This document shows, piece by piece, positions 10,032 to 19,587 of a stretch of DNA of 64,000 bases; position 1 is the first letter of the stretch; the number at the start of each line of letters is the position of its first letter. Source of the DNA: Phytophthora colocasiae (taxonomy: Eukaryota > Oomycota > Peronosporomycetes > Peronosporales > Peronosporaceae); NCBI GenBank assembly GCA_018806915.1, contig JAGKQI010000098.1, forward strand, positions 2,046,001 through 2,110,000. Direction: 5' to 3'. The notes below the pieces were generated by a model, which ran no database searches, had not been told where the DNA came from, and worked only from the letters and a program-made list of their open reading frames with translations. Made by a program: the position numbers and the translations under genes.

Positions 10032-12017
10032 ATGGACGACATAGGCCACGATCGGTTCCGCCAAACACGGCATCTAGAAGAAGTAAGCTCCGCCTCTAAG
10101 TGCCAAGTACGATCCAAATGCCAACGTCGCAGTGGTGGGTGGTCGGGCTTTCGTAAGCGGCTGAGAGACGCGCTCCAGCAGCTTCGGGTGCTCATCTTCG
10201 TTCACGTCGAAAACCCAAGGAAATGCTTAGAGATACGATTAAGCGCCGTGTTCAGGTGGAAGACACTTGCGTGGAAGGCGCTGCTACAGCTCCAGATGAC
10301 GGAACAAACTAATCTAGAGCTTCTTCTCCAAGAGTTGGACACGTGCCTGGAAGAGAACATTGTCACGTTACTGTCCTCGATTTTGGCTCATGTCTTGTGT
10401 GGACATGTCAGTGAGTTTAGACCGCTCTTGAACAAGCTCCCTGCTCACCGCCGACGGATGTTGGAAGCGTTCTTCGACGCCCACACTCTGGATACGCTCG
10501 AGCCACCGTGCAACCGACCAGGTTTCGCGTCCTGGTTTTCTTTCCAGACGCAAACCAACTCGATGCATGCGCCATTGTCTCTTCATGACCTCGACCAATT
10601 CCCACATGTCAAAACGTGGCAGAATGACGCAGTCAAGCATCAAGCGAAATGTGCCGCTTTTGAGGACAAGATTAGACGAGCACGTACTATCTCCAACTAC
10701 AAGTCAACAATCAACATCTTAAAAGTCAACGCTGAAGACCATGCAAGCGATATTGAGTCCGCGAAGCACGAGCTGGCGTCGCTAGAGAAGGAGGAGAAGC
10801 GGATGATTCGTCGCATGCGGAAGTATCGACTATTCCCGACGTCGGAACAACGCAAGCTCTTGCGTCAGTTCATGGGTACATGTAGGTGGACATACAACCA
10901 AGCCGTCGCACACTTCCGTAAAACCAACGTTTACAGAGCCGCTTCGCTGCGTGACCTGTACGTGACGAAAACTACCAGCAAAGAACAGGTGTATCCTGAA
11001 GACATGGGCCCACCTCCGGAATGGGCGTTTGATACTCCAAAAAACTTTCGCTTTAACGCGCTTCGCAGATTTCAGTCCAATGTGAGAAGCGCCTTTAGCA
11101 ACAAGATGAACGGCAACATCGCAAAGTTCAATATTGGTTTCAAGAACAAGAAAGAGAACCGATTCTTTACGATATGTGAGGATGCCGAAGCCGCCAGGAT
11201 CACCTACGTGCCAGGTCAGTCGCGCGCGTTGTTGAGCATCAGCAAACTGAAGGACATTCCGATTCGTTGCGACCCAGGGCTATCTATCACGAACGAGATC
11301 CAGATCTTGAACGACAACGGCTTCTGGTACGCAGCAATCCCTACATTCGTCCGCCCTAGTGATAATGTGAACCTTGGACGCACAGTGGCTTTAGACCCTG
11401 GTCTGAAAGCCTTCATGACTGGTGTGAACCTGTGCGGGAACAGCATTCACATTGGGCGAGGTACACGAGATCACCTGGACAAACTGCGTGGTAAAGCAGC
11501 AGACGCACAGAGGGTAATGGCTGAGATCAAGAATATGCACGGCCATCGTACGGGCAAGCAATGGAAAACGTTCGCGAGAGCCAAGCGAACATTTGACTGT
11601 GCTACCGCCAAGATCAAGAACTGTGTGAAAGAGCTCCACTACCAGACTTGCGCCTACCTCACGAAGCACTACGACACCATTCTGCTCCCGATCTTCACGT
11701 CGAAGCAAATGGTAAAGAAGAGCTGCGCGCAAAATCATACGTTCAACAAGATGCTACTAGGTCTGAAGCACTACCAATTCCGAGAACTACTGCGAGCCAA
11801 ATGCGAGGTAATGGGGAAGTCTTTGGTGGTGTGTTCTGAGATGTACACTACTCAGACTTGCGGAAATTGTTCCAGACTCCATCTGAAGATTGGCAACAAG
11901 GACGTGTTCAATTGTCCACACTGTGATTTCACCGCTGGTCGTGACCTGAACGCCGCGTTCAACATCCTTCGTTTCACCTGCGCCGGCTCCCTGGCAGTGG
12001 ACACCATCCACCGGTGA
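10032..12017 (+). CDS. Fanzor: eukaryotic TnpB-like RNA-guided nuclease, intact
   Basis: Uninterrupted 661-residue frame. The C-terminal half has the TnpB/Fanzor layout. A basic entry (RRMRKYRLFPTSEQRKLL, near 258-275) leads to a helix-rich bridge (MGTCRWTYNQAV). RuvC-I follows as TVALDPGLKAF with Asp455, then RuvC-II VVCSEMYTTQTC with Glu603. A four-Cys zinc ribbon (Cys610, 613, 628, 631) and RuvC-III GRDLNAAFNI with Asp638 complete the domain. All three acidic catalytic residues and the ribbon are present, so it may be functional. Fanzors use a guide RNA encoded at or beyond the 3' end of the gene to cut DNA, and usually travel inside eukaryotic transposons. The start is uncertain: Met1 (10032) and Met89 (10296) are both possible, since residues 1-88 look unlike the family. 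Neighbours are carrier remnants and a piggyBac gene, not bacterial genes. Confidence 0.9.
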   Translation: MDDIGHDRFRQTRHLEEVSSASKCQVRSKCQRRSGGWSGFRKRLRDALQQLRVLIFVHVENPRKCLEIRLSAVFRWKTLAWKALLQLQMTEQTNLELLLQELDTCLEENIVTLLSSILAHVLCGHVSEFRPLLNKLPAHRRRMLEAFFDAHTLDTLEPPCNRPGFASWFSFQTQTNSMHAPLSLHDLDQFPHVKTWQNDAVKHQAKCAAFEDKIRRARTISNYKSTINILKVNAEDHASDIESAKHELASLEKEEKRMIRRMRKYRLFPTSEQRKLLRQFMGTCRWTYNQAVAHFRKTNVYRAASLRDLYVTKTTSKEQVYPEDMGPPPEWAFDTPKNFRFNALRRFQSNVRSAFSNKMNGNIAKFNIGFKNKKENRFFTICEDAEAARITYVPGQSRALLSISKLKDIPIRCDPGLSITNEIQILNDNGFWYAAIPTFVRPSDNVNLGRTVALDPGLKAFMTGVNLCGNSIHIGRGTRDHLDKLRGKAADAQRVMAEIKNMHGHRTGKQWKTFARAKRTFDCATAKIKNCVKELHYQTCAYLTKHYDTILLPIFTSKQMVKKSCAQNHTFNKMLLGLKHYQFRELLRAKCEVMGKSLVVCSEMYTTQTCGNCSRLHLKIGNKDVFNCPHCDFTAGRDLNAAFNILRFTCAGSLAVDTIHR

Positions 12018-12083
12018 ATTCTCTCTTAAAACTCGGGTTACAGCGAGCCCACGACAGAGACTAGCTAGAAATAGTTACTTTGT

Positions 12084-12835
12084 TAGACCAACTGTAACGG
12101 CTGTGCCAATGTTGCATCAAATCGACGAGGTTGAAGAACTGACACCGCAAGGTGTTCTTGAATCAAGCACCACCGCATTGTTCGTCTCGTCGGTGCGTCA
12201 TAAATTAATGTTGCAGTGGTGAGTCCATGAACTAAAAAAGTATACTGCAGATTCTAACGATCCCCGAAAACATCACGGTCAAACTGCAATTTCAACGAGA
12301 GGCTTTGGGTCGCGGAGGTAACGACAGAGTGGCTGTACAAACGCTGACTTTGATTCATTGTATTGATGTGTGCAGTGTATCGTGGTCCACTTGACTGCAT
12401 GTCAAAGGTGTTGAAAAGAGAAGGTGTTGCTGGACTCTTTCGCGGGTGGTCGTCGGTGCTGCTGCGTGACGTAGCGATTCATCCCGCACTTGCTGGCGGG
12501 TATCTCGCTACCAAGCCGGTGATTGAGCGTATTTTACGCCCGTACGAGACCGCCAAAACTCCATTCATCGTATGTGGTGTCTCCTTTACGGTGGGTATTG
12601 CTGCCGTTGTTGCAGTGACGTACCCCGCATACGTAGTGAAGGCACACATGCAAACGACGAGCGCCACGAACCCGCTCACTCTGCATCAAGGCTTCCGTTT
12701 AGTGTACACGCAGTATGGCCTTCGAGGGTTTTACCGAGGCCTTAGTGCTTCTACAATAAGCGGTGGCATGTGGATTGTAGGGTTATCCGCTTTTGTCGCT
12801 TATGTAGTGGAATCGGGGCTGCTGAAAGATGTCGA
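12084..12835 (+). pseudogene. Mitochondrial carrier, copy 2: 3' part, fused to piggyBac
   Basis: Exon pieces: 12084-12192 (end of exon 1), 12251-12317 (67 bp, same size as in copies 1 and 3) and 12376 onwards. The reading phase is preserved across all junctions. The second repeat has ILTIPENITVKLQFQR and the third VTYPAYVVKAHMQ; FRGWSSVLLRD and GFYRGLSAS are carrier hallmarks. The N-terminal half is missing. At the position where copy 3 has its stop codon, copy 2 has none and reads on in frame into the acidic start of the piggyBac protein. An ATG at 12366, just inside the preceding intron, opens the fused frame. The third signature has lost its acidic residue (PAYVVK against PVDVLK in copy 3), which suggests decay or changed function. 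Confidence 0.8.
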
Positions 12836-15423
12836 TGGCAACGAAGAGGCCGAGAGCGACGAGGAAGCACAAGAAGAGGTCGGCAGTGCTGGTATCGACG
12901 TGGAAGCTGATGGGGTTCGTGCGTCCCAGATCGACACGAGTGCTCAACTCTCACAGGGCACACTGGATAATTTGTTTGGCGAGTCTAGCGACTCAGAAGT
13001 CGACCTTTCACAGGCTGCTGTTGCCCGTGCGTTTGATTTGTCGCCTAGCGATATACAAGGTGAGGAGTCGGAAAGGAGCGCCGCTACAAGCTTACAGCTA
13101 CTATCAGAGGCCTCAGGGCCCGAAAGTGATGACACACCGGCAAATATCCCACTTCCGACGACCGACCGAGTGCTACGGCTGCGGGTTTCCGTCAAGAAAG
13201 ACGTGAATTTTGTATCTGAAGACGAGGACCTGGATGCCTACGTGAGCTTTAGCTCTGGTGAAAGTGATGGTGAAGGTGGTATTGAGGGGGATGAAGACAC
13301 CAATGCAGTCCCAAGTGACGATGACGACGTTGTGTCGGAACAAGATGCGGTGCATTTAGACGAAGCTTTTGTCGCGTCTCTTCAAATAGGAACGGACAGA
13401 CTCACTTCGAACGGAGTCAAGGAGCGCGCGGCCGTGCTACGTACGATGGTCTGGACGCCTCCGTCGTCGTGTTTTGAAGAAGGAGGTTCTCCTTACCCTG
13501 GCCTAGCTATGGAAGAAGCCAAGCCGACGCTTGAGTTGCGTAGTCTTTGCCACTCCCCGTTACTGAGCTTCTTCTACTTTATGCCCAAGTCATTGTGGGT
13601 CTTGATAAATGACGAGACCAACCGGTACAACCAGCAACAAATGGAGCGGCGCGCGCAGGCTACACTGGCGAGACAAGAAGGCCGTGGCCGCGGAAGTAGT
13701 CAGCTCCAACCCGAGACTATTGTCAAGATTCGCCGGCGCTTGAAATCGTCGCCGGCTTATCAGACTCATGAAATCTTGAACGTGATAGGCCTTCTCGTCG
13801 CGCGGATGATGTGCCCACAAAAGCGCAGCTTTGCGGATCACTGGTCAATGTCCGAGAATGGTGCTATACCTGCAGGGACTTTTGGTCGGTTTATGGGTCG
13901 GAACAGGTGTCAGGACATTCTCCGTGACTTGCACTTCGTTGATAACGAAGGGGAACGGACACGGGACAAGCTGTGGAAACTTCGGCCTGTCATCACAAAG
14001 TTACAGCAGCGTTTTCTGGCTGGATGGTCTCTTCCTGGTGTTTTTTCTTTTGACGAAGGTGTTTTGCCTTCCACTTCGAGACGTAACACTACGCGTATGT
14101 ACATGCCGGATAAGCCGCACCGCTACGGTTCTAAAATGTTCATGCTGTGTGATTCAAGAACGGCATATTGCCACAGGTATGTTCTATTTCAATTATGTCG
14201 TAACTTACTACCTCCTGTTATATCTGACCAGCTATGTCGTAACTTACTCCAGATTTGAGATGTATGCCGGGAAACGCAACGCGGGAGATGAAGGTGACCC
14301 CTCATTCGACCACAAGACAGGTGCTGCAGCCGTCGTTCGAAACCTGAAGACCGTTTTCGAGTCGACTTCGCGGCGGCAATGGCATCTTATCGTCATCGAT
14401 AGATTCTACTCTTCGATTTTGCTGGCTGTGGAACTTCTCGGCATGAGTGTGTACATGCTTGGAACTGTCATGACCGACAGACTTGGTTTCGACAAGAATG
14501 TGAAGTCGACGCGCAAGACTCGCCCCCAAAGCATCCCAAGAGGCACCTTCACCTTTACTCGCTCCGTGGATGTTCCCAGCATGGTAGCATTTCATTGGTT
14601 TGACAGCAAACCCGTGCACTACTTGTGCACGGGCTCGACGATGGCGGGAAGCACTATCAAGCGAAATGTCAAAGGCGAAGGCTCGATAACTGTACCGTGT
14701 CCGGAAGCTGTGACCGACTACCAACGCTGGATGGGCGGAGTTGATGTGCATGATCAACTCCGCCTTCAAGCGTTCTCACTGCAAACTTCAACGAGGTTCA
14801 AGAAATACTACAAGTGCTTGTTTCTGGGCTTTGTTGATCTTGCTCTAGTGAACGCCTTCATCTCGCACAAGGAGACGGCGCGGCTCGCAGGTACGGCGGC
14901 TATGACACGAGGAGAATGGTACGCCGTGCTACAGAACCAGCTACTGCAGGTGAAAGCCGATGACTTCGCCGGAGTGGTCGTGACGCCACCTACCTACACC
15001 CAGAAGCGCAGACGCACGCCCGTTCGCCTTTCACACGCCCCTGAGCAATCCGATGACTGGGTCACGGTGAGTGGCGTACAGAAGCGTCGCCAGCGCTCCT
15101 GCAAAGTTTGTGCTCTGTTGAGAACAGACCGGAAGAAGAAGTCTTTCGCCACGACCTTCTTTTGCGAGCGCTGCTCCCTTGATGCTGCAAAATGCTGGCT
15201 TTGCAACAAGATCCGGCACAGCTATAAAGGTGAAGCAAAAACGTGCTTCGCGATATGGCATGAAGACTTTGACTGCAGTCAAAGTATTCCAGCGACACTG
15301 GGCAAAAAAGTTGTGCTTCGTAGACCAGGACAGGAAGCTGGCAAGCGAAAGAAGACCCGCCGCGAACTCGAGCTCCACAATGGAGACGCTGATGATGAGG
15401 AAAGCAAAAGTGGCGAGGCGTGA
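12366..15423 (+). CDS. Carrier-piggyBac chimeric ORF; DDE_Tnp_1_7 transposase with intact catalytic residues
   Basis: Two exons, 12366-14176 and 14253-15423, about 993 codons. Roughly the first 157 come from carrier copy 2 (12376-12835). Then comes a long acidic, Ser-rich region typical of piggyBac N-termini, then the transposase. Catalytic Asp sites are FSFDEGVLPS (near 14050), VIDRFYSSILLA (near 14395) and MGGVDVHDQL (14735-14760). The C-terminus has a Cys-rich finger (CKVC, FFCERC, CWLCNK), which binds element ends in this family. There is no in-frame Met between the junction and 13446, so the transposase N-terminus depends on carrier codons or on a start inside it. The 76-bp intron has two in-frame acceptors 21 bp apart. 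Whether the fusion is expressed is unknown; it may be an accidental join. Confidence 0.8.
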
Positions 15424-15796
15424 CTGGTGGGTTCGCGCAACTGCGCTGAAGTCGTCTTTGATGAGTGTTTCCCGTTGGCACTGCCTATGCAGGACAAAAT
15501 GAAACTTGTTCTTGATTTGCTGCTTGTTCTTTACTATCTATTGTGTTGTCGTGCGATTCATTGCGCTGTTATGTTCATCGTTTTTTTATGCAATGAAACA
15601 ACTTACGACATTGCAAGTCTTGGTACGTCGTATGATAGACGACATGATTTGAGAAAACCGGTTGAGAACTTATACAGCTTCCCGCATGTGGCTATGTACG
15701 CTATATTAAAGCCAAGTATCTTGCAATGGGGTAAGTTATGACGTAAAAGTACCGTCAGTTACGTGTTTGGTGTCATGAATTTCGGTAGACAAGGGG
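12836..15796 (+). mobile_element. piggyBac element, right end present, left end not found
   Basis: The transposase gene is followed by about 370 bp of AT-rich sequence ending AAGGGG and then TTAA at 15797-15800. piggyBac elements terminate in short G/C runs against a TTAA target, so this is a good right end. A left end (TTAACCC-type) should lie before the transposase, but no TTAA occurs near the carrier junction (12700-12850). The left boundary given is where carrier similarity stops. The element therefore appears 5'-truncated, with the carrier sequence supplying the upstream part. Confidence 0.7.
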
Positions 15797-17778
15797 TTAA
15801 TCTCTTACCACGTTCGTATCATCAGCATCTGCCTGCTCGAAAGTAGTGATCTCTTCAATCAACTCGTGCACGGTGGAGCGCAAAATGATGCGCACACCAC
15901 GTTCTGATGCCAATTTCGCCTCACGTTTGCGCAGTTTAACGTTGAAACCAAAGATCGGACACTTTCCGTTGATCGCTACGTCAATATCCTTCGTTGAGAT
16001 GTTGCCAATGCCAAGCCGCGCAGTCTGTATGTCATGAACACAGTGATTTTAAGTTAATACAGGTATCACACCCAGACAAACGACCTTCTTGCTACGTACC
16101 GAGATCCCGGTCATTTCATCAACAGTGTCTTGAATACTGGTGAGCGATCCTGCTCCGTCAGCCTTCACAATAATTGACTTCGTTTCGATCAGGTCGTTTT
16201 CGTCAATGATATCGTCATCGTCTTCTTCAGCGACGGTGTTAGCTTCTTCAACGGTAGAATCGTCAGCTTCCGTGTATTCTGCATCAGCCTCCGAGTACAC
16301 GCCATTCTCGTCGGGTAAGAGACAGTCGTTGAACTCCAACGCAAGTTCCCTGTTGCAACACCAGTTTCAGTCAGAAACCAATCCTTCGTATACTGTCATC
16401 TTCATTCTACAACGCACCTCTGTTCCATCACCTGCTTCGCACGGGCTTCAGGGAGAACGAAGAAGCCGTGCTCGTTCGGTGCATCCACGTTCTTGGATTT
16501 ATTCGAGTACGTAATATCGACAACCGTTCCAGGAAGTGCACGCTTTACATCACGACCTTCAGCATCACGCATACCACGCACCACGCCGTGGATCATTCCA
16601 GCAACAAAGTGCTGCTTTGCTTCCAGCTCGCCATTTTTGATCAACACTCGCAGCACAGTTCCACGTCCCTTCAACGCCAAACTTTCAAGCACAAGCCCCT
16701 CAGCGTGTGTCTCGGGTCCGACAACGGCATCGAGTCTGCGTTCGTCAGCCAGTCCCGTCACCAGCTCCCACACTGTCTGCTTCAAGTCATCGAGACCAGC
16801 TCCTGTCTTACCCGAAATCGTCAGCACCGGACTGTCCTGCAACGCAACGAACGAGCGCAACTCATCCACGATCTTGTCGACTTGTCCATCGTCATCTTCT
16901 CCCAGCAAGTCCACCTTGTTGATGCAGATTACTGCCGGTAATCCAGCCTCCTCAATAGCTCCAATACTTTCCTCCGTCTGCAGTAGCACCCCTTCATCCG
17001 CTGCTACAATAAGTAACACTGCATCTGCCACTTGTGCAGCACTCGTTCTCATCCGGAAGAAGTGGAAATGCCCTGGTGTGTCCAAGAACGTGGCCTTCAC
17101 ATCAGGCGTCAGCGCCGCCTCACACACGTTGATCTTCTGGGTAATCCCATGTTTCTCATAGGGTGCAATCTGCTTCAATCCGGCCTTCATCTGCTTCCTC
17201 AACGTATCCATCAGCGTCGTTTTACCGTGATCCACATGGCCCATAACAGCGATCACAGGTTGTCGAAGGCCCAAGAGCTCCTCTGGAAGCCCAGTCGACA
17301 CGTCCAACAGTTCCGGCTCGACATCGTCGTACGCCACTTGAATTCCAAAGCTTTCGGCCACTTCTTGGGCCACTCGGAAGGGCAAAACAATGTGTTTAAC
17401 ACTGCGGAACTCAGCAGGAGGGTGGTTCTTGGTCTTGAGGTGGAATCGGCGGTTGGCCTTGGTCACTGTCTTTTTGAGTACTTTATCCAGCGGTTGACGT
17501 AGAGCTTTTGCCAGATCCCGTACGCGGATAAAAGCTGGAATTGCAGGCGGTTGGTTACGTGCATCTAGCACGCGTTGTCGCTGTTCCTGACGTGCACGTT
17601 CCTGTTCCTGCGCTTGAGCTTCTAGTGCGGCGATACGCGCCATATGATCCTTATGACGACGTGTACCTCCGCGTGCAGTACGTAACCAGCGAGTACCATC
17701 CGAGACAGGAAGGAGGAGCTGTGTAGCGGGGCTGAAGACGCGTAAGGAGGCTGGTCGAGGACGCAGTAGACGCAGCAT
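15797..17778 (-). CDS. Mitochondrial translation initiation factor IF-2, lacking the C-terminal domain
   Basis: Exons 17778-16418, 16349-16100 and 16024-15797; about 612 residues. It has an Arg-rich mitochondrial targeting start and a G domain with GHVDHGKTTLMD (P-loop, near residue 180), LDTPGH and NKVD. Domain II follows (ALKGRGTVLRVLIKNG) and then domain III (GNISTKDIDVA and FGFNVKLRKREAKLASERGVRI). IF-2 brings initiator tRNA to the mitochondrial ribosome through a C-terminal beta-barrel (domain IV). That domain is missing: the frame ends soon after VHELIEEITTF. The TAA stop (15797-15799) is part of the TTAA at the piggyBac end, and a GTAAGAG donor sits six bases before it. A last exon was probably cut off by the insertion. 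The original 3' exon is not visible in the window. Confidence 0.85.
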
Positions 17779-18477
17779 AGGTGCCGTAAGTTTGATTGGC
17801 AGGTGAAGTGTCGTACACTACAGTGAGCGACATTATTATTTGCGTATTTTCAGTCACTCACTGTACAAATAATTGCCATTAGACCGCTTGCGCCGTAGTG
17901 CTCCACACAGACTACTTGCGCGGATGAAACTTGGTACGCGCATATTAAACCATTCCCGACATCTTGTGACGAATTTGCAAGGCGCTACCTGCCCTGTAGG
18001 ACACACACGGCCAGGATATCCTGGGCAGTTAGTAGTACCGAGAGTGACATTTCTTTGGCATACGTCAGGATAAATCCTTATGTTGTACTAGAAAGGTTAC
18101 TTATACTTACTTCTACATGGTAAGTCAGCTGCAACTTATCCTTCCTAGTACATGTTAAGTAAACTGTATTCAGCCCATCTCACATGACATGGCGGAAGTT
18201 GCGGTAGATCTACCTGCCTTGCACGCCGTACACACACGCCAGCGCCCTGTGAAGATGCCACAAGCTGCACCAAATGGTCTTACATGCTCGTGCCAATTTT
18301 AAAGCGCATTGGGTAGAGAGCTGAGATGGATGGGTTATGACTAGTCGTCGTCATCAACAGATGGTAATGATTGCACCTATGTTTTGGTACCGTGCGTACG
18401 CTCGCAGGTTACAGTTGCAGTGTGAATGTGTCACTCGTCGATCTCCCCCCACCACTGCCGGCCACTGCTTTCCGACG
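17779..18477. promoter_or_regulatory. Shared upstream region of IF-2 and carrier copy 3
   Basis: About 700 bp between two divergent starts, so both promoters must lie here. No convincing gene is seen. It contains an imperfect inverted repeat at about 18073-18165: CTTATGTTGTACTAGAAAGG on the left faces CTTAACATGTACTAGGAAGG read from the right. This could be an old foldback or MITE-like remnant. No oomycete initiator could be assigned with confidence. Confidence 0.4.
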
Positions 18478-19510
18478 ATGCTGGACCCACGCGAGACCTT
18501 TTCAGGCGTAATGGGCGCCTTCTGCTGCGTGTATGCAGGTCTCCCGTTTGAAGTGGTTAAGGTGCGACTACAGACTCAAGGCACCAAGAATGCCTATACT
18601 GGAGTGACCGACGCCTTTCGCCGAATTGCCACTGAGGAAGGCGTCTTTGCCCTTTGGAAGGGTGCAGTGCCTGCACTGTCCAGCTCCATCATTGAGAACT
18701 CAGTGCTTTTCAGTGCGAATGGCTTTGCTAAACGTGCTGTATTGGCATTGCACGCCAAGCAAAGAGCTGAGCATGAGGGGGAGTATCAACTCACGACGCT
18801 GGACGAGGCCTGTATGGGTGCTTTTGCTGGCTGTTTCTCCGCTACTGTAAGCTGTTTATTGTGCAGTAGTTGTGCAATTGCAGTGCTTAATTCTGTTGTT
18901 ACTATTAGGCCATCACTGTGCCGGAGAACATCAAGTGTAAACTGCAGTTCCAACGTGGCCACTTGGGCGAAGGACGTACGTTGCAAAGTCAAGTTGCAAT
19001 GACAACTAAGAATTAACAATTATCCTTCTTCTGCTAGGTTATCACGGCCCTTGGGATTGTTTGGTGAAAGTGGGCAAGGAGGAAGGCATCCAGGGTCTGT
19101 TCCGAGGGTACAGTTCGTTGCTACTACGGGACGTTCCCTTCAGCTTCTTCTTCTTCGGATCCTACCAGGCCTTCACGTCCGGTGCAGCTAAGCTACTGGG
19201 TAAGGAGTCCAAGAATGACCTGAACCCTGTCACCATTCTTGCCAGTGGCGGTCTCGCCGGCGCGACCAGTTGGGGTATCATGTTCCCCGTGGACGTGCTC
19301 AAGTCACGGATGCAGACAGCTAGCGTTGCAAACCCATTATCGCTGCGTGGCGCCTTCCGTGCCGTGTACTCGGACTTCGGTATCCACGGATTTTACCGTG
19401 GCTGGTCGGCTGCTGTGCTGCGTGCGTTCCCGGCCAATGGCTCGCTCTTCCTGGGTGTGGAAATGACCCACCGTGTCTTCCGTTGGTTCGACGCAAGGCA
19501 CGCCGACTAG
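18478..19510 (+). CDS. Mitochondrial carrier family protein (carnitine/acylcarnitine-like), copy 3, intact
   Basis: Exons 18478-18846, 18909-18975 (67 bp) and 19038-19510 give 302 residues, the usual carrier length. Three repeats each begin with a carrier signature: GLPFEVVKVRLQTQ, TVPENIKCKLQFQ and FPVDVLKSRMQT. FRGYSSLLLRDVPFSFFFFG and GFYRGWSAA are conserved links. Carriers of this shape exchange metabolites across the inner mitochondrial membrane. The signatures and RDVPFS segment resemble the SLC25A20/A29/A45 branch (acylcarnitine or basic amino acids), but the substrate is inference. It is the complete reference for the two broken copies upstream and is transcribed away from the IF-2 gene. 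An upstream in-frame extension exists, but MLDPRETF is the start that fits the family. Confidence 0.9.
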
Positions 19511-19587
19511 AATTTTTTTCATAAATACCCAGCCGTCAGCATTAGAATTAGCGACGGCACTGGTCTAAATCTCAATAGCATGCGACG

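Larger units (their letters stand above)
9537..12083 (+). mobile_element. Fanzor-bearing segment between two carrier remnants, ends unresolved
   Basis: Carrier copy 1 stops at 9536 and copy 2 similarity resumes near 12084, so about 2.5 kb is foreign to the carriers. It contains the hairpin at 9539-9580, about 450 bp without a convincing gene, the Fanzor gene, and about 65 bp after its stop. That tail includes a possible small stem (GGGT-TACAGCGA-GCCC, 12042-12057), which is where guide-RNA sequence is found in known Fanzor loci. No terminal inverted repeat or target duplication could be matched by eye. The segment may be a transposon, or a join left by recombination between carrier copies. 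The span 9847-10031 has an open frame with no recognisable content and could supply an upstream exon. Confidence 0.5.

Noticed and set aside
10032..12017. Bacterial IS605-type contamination as the source of the TnpB-like gene
   Set aside because: It is flanked by intron-containing eukaryotic carrier fragments, and its long N-terminal extension fits Fanzor rather than bacterial TnpB.
12700..12850. Left piggyBac terminus at the carrier junction
   Set aside because: No TTAA and no G/C-run end could be found there, so a precise left end is not claimed.
14197..14248. Two short direct repeats considered as a CRISPR-like unit
   Set aside because: Only two copies, 15 bases each, inside a spliceosomal intron of a transposase in a eukaryote.
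15427..15741. 104-codon frame after the piggyBac stop
   Set aside because: Hydrophobic, AT-rich translation of the element's 3' flank with no family features.
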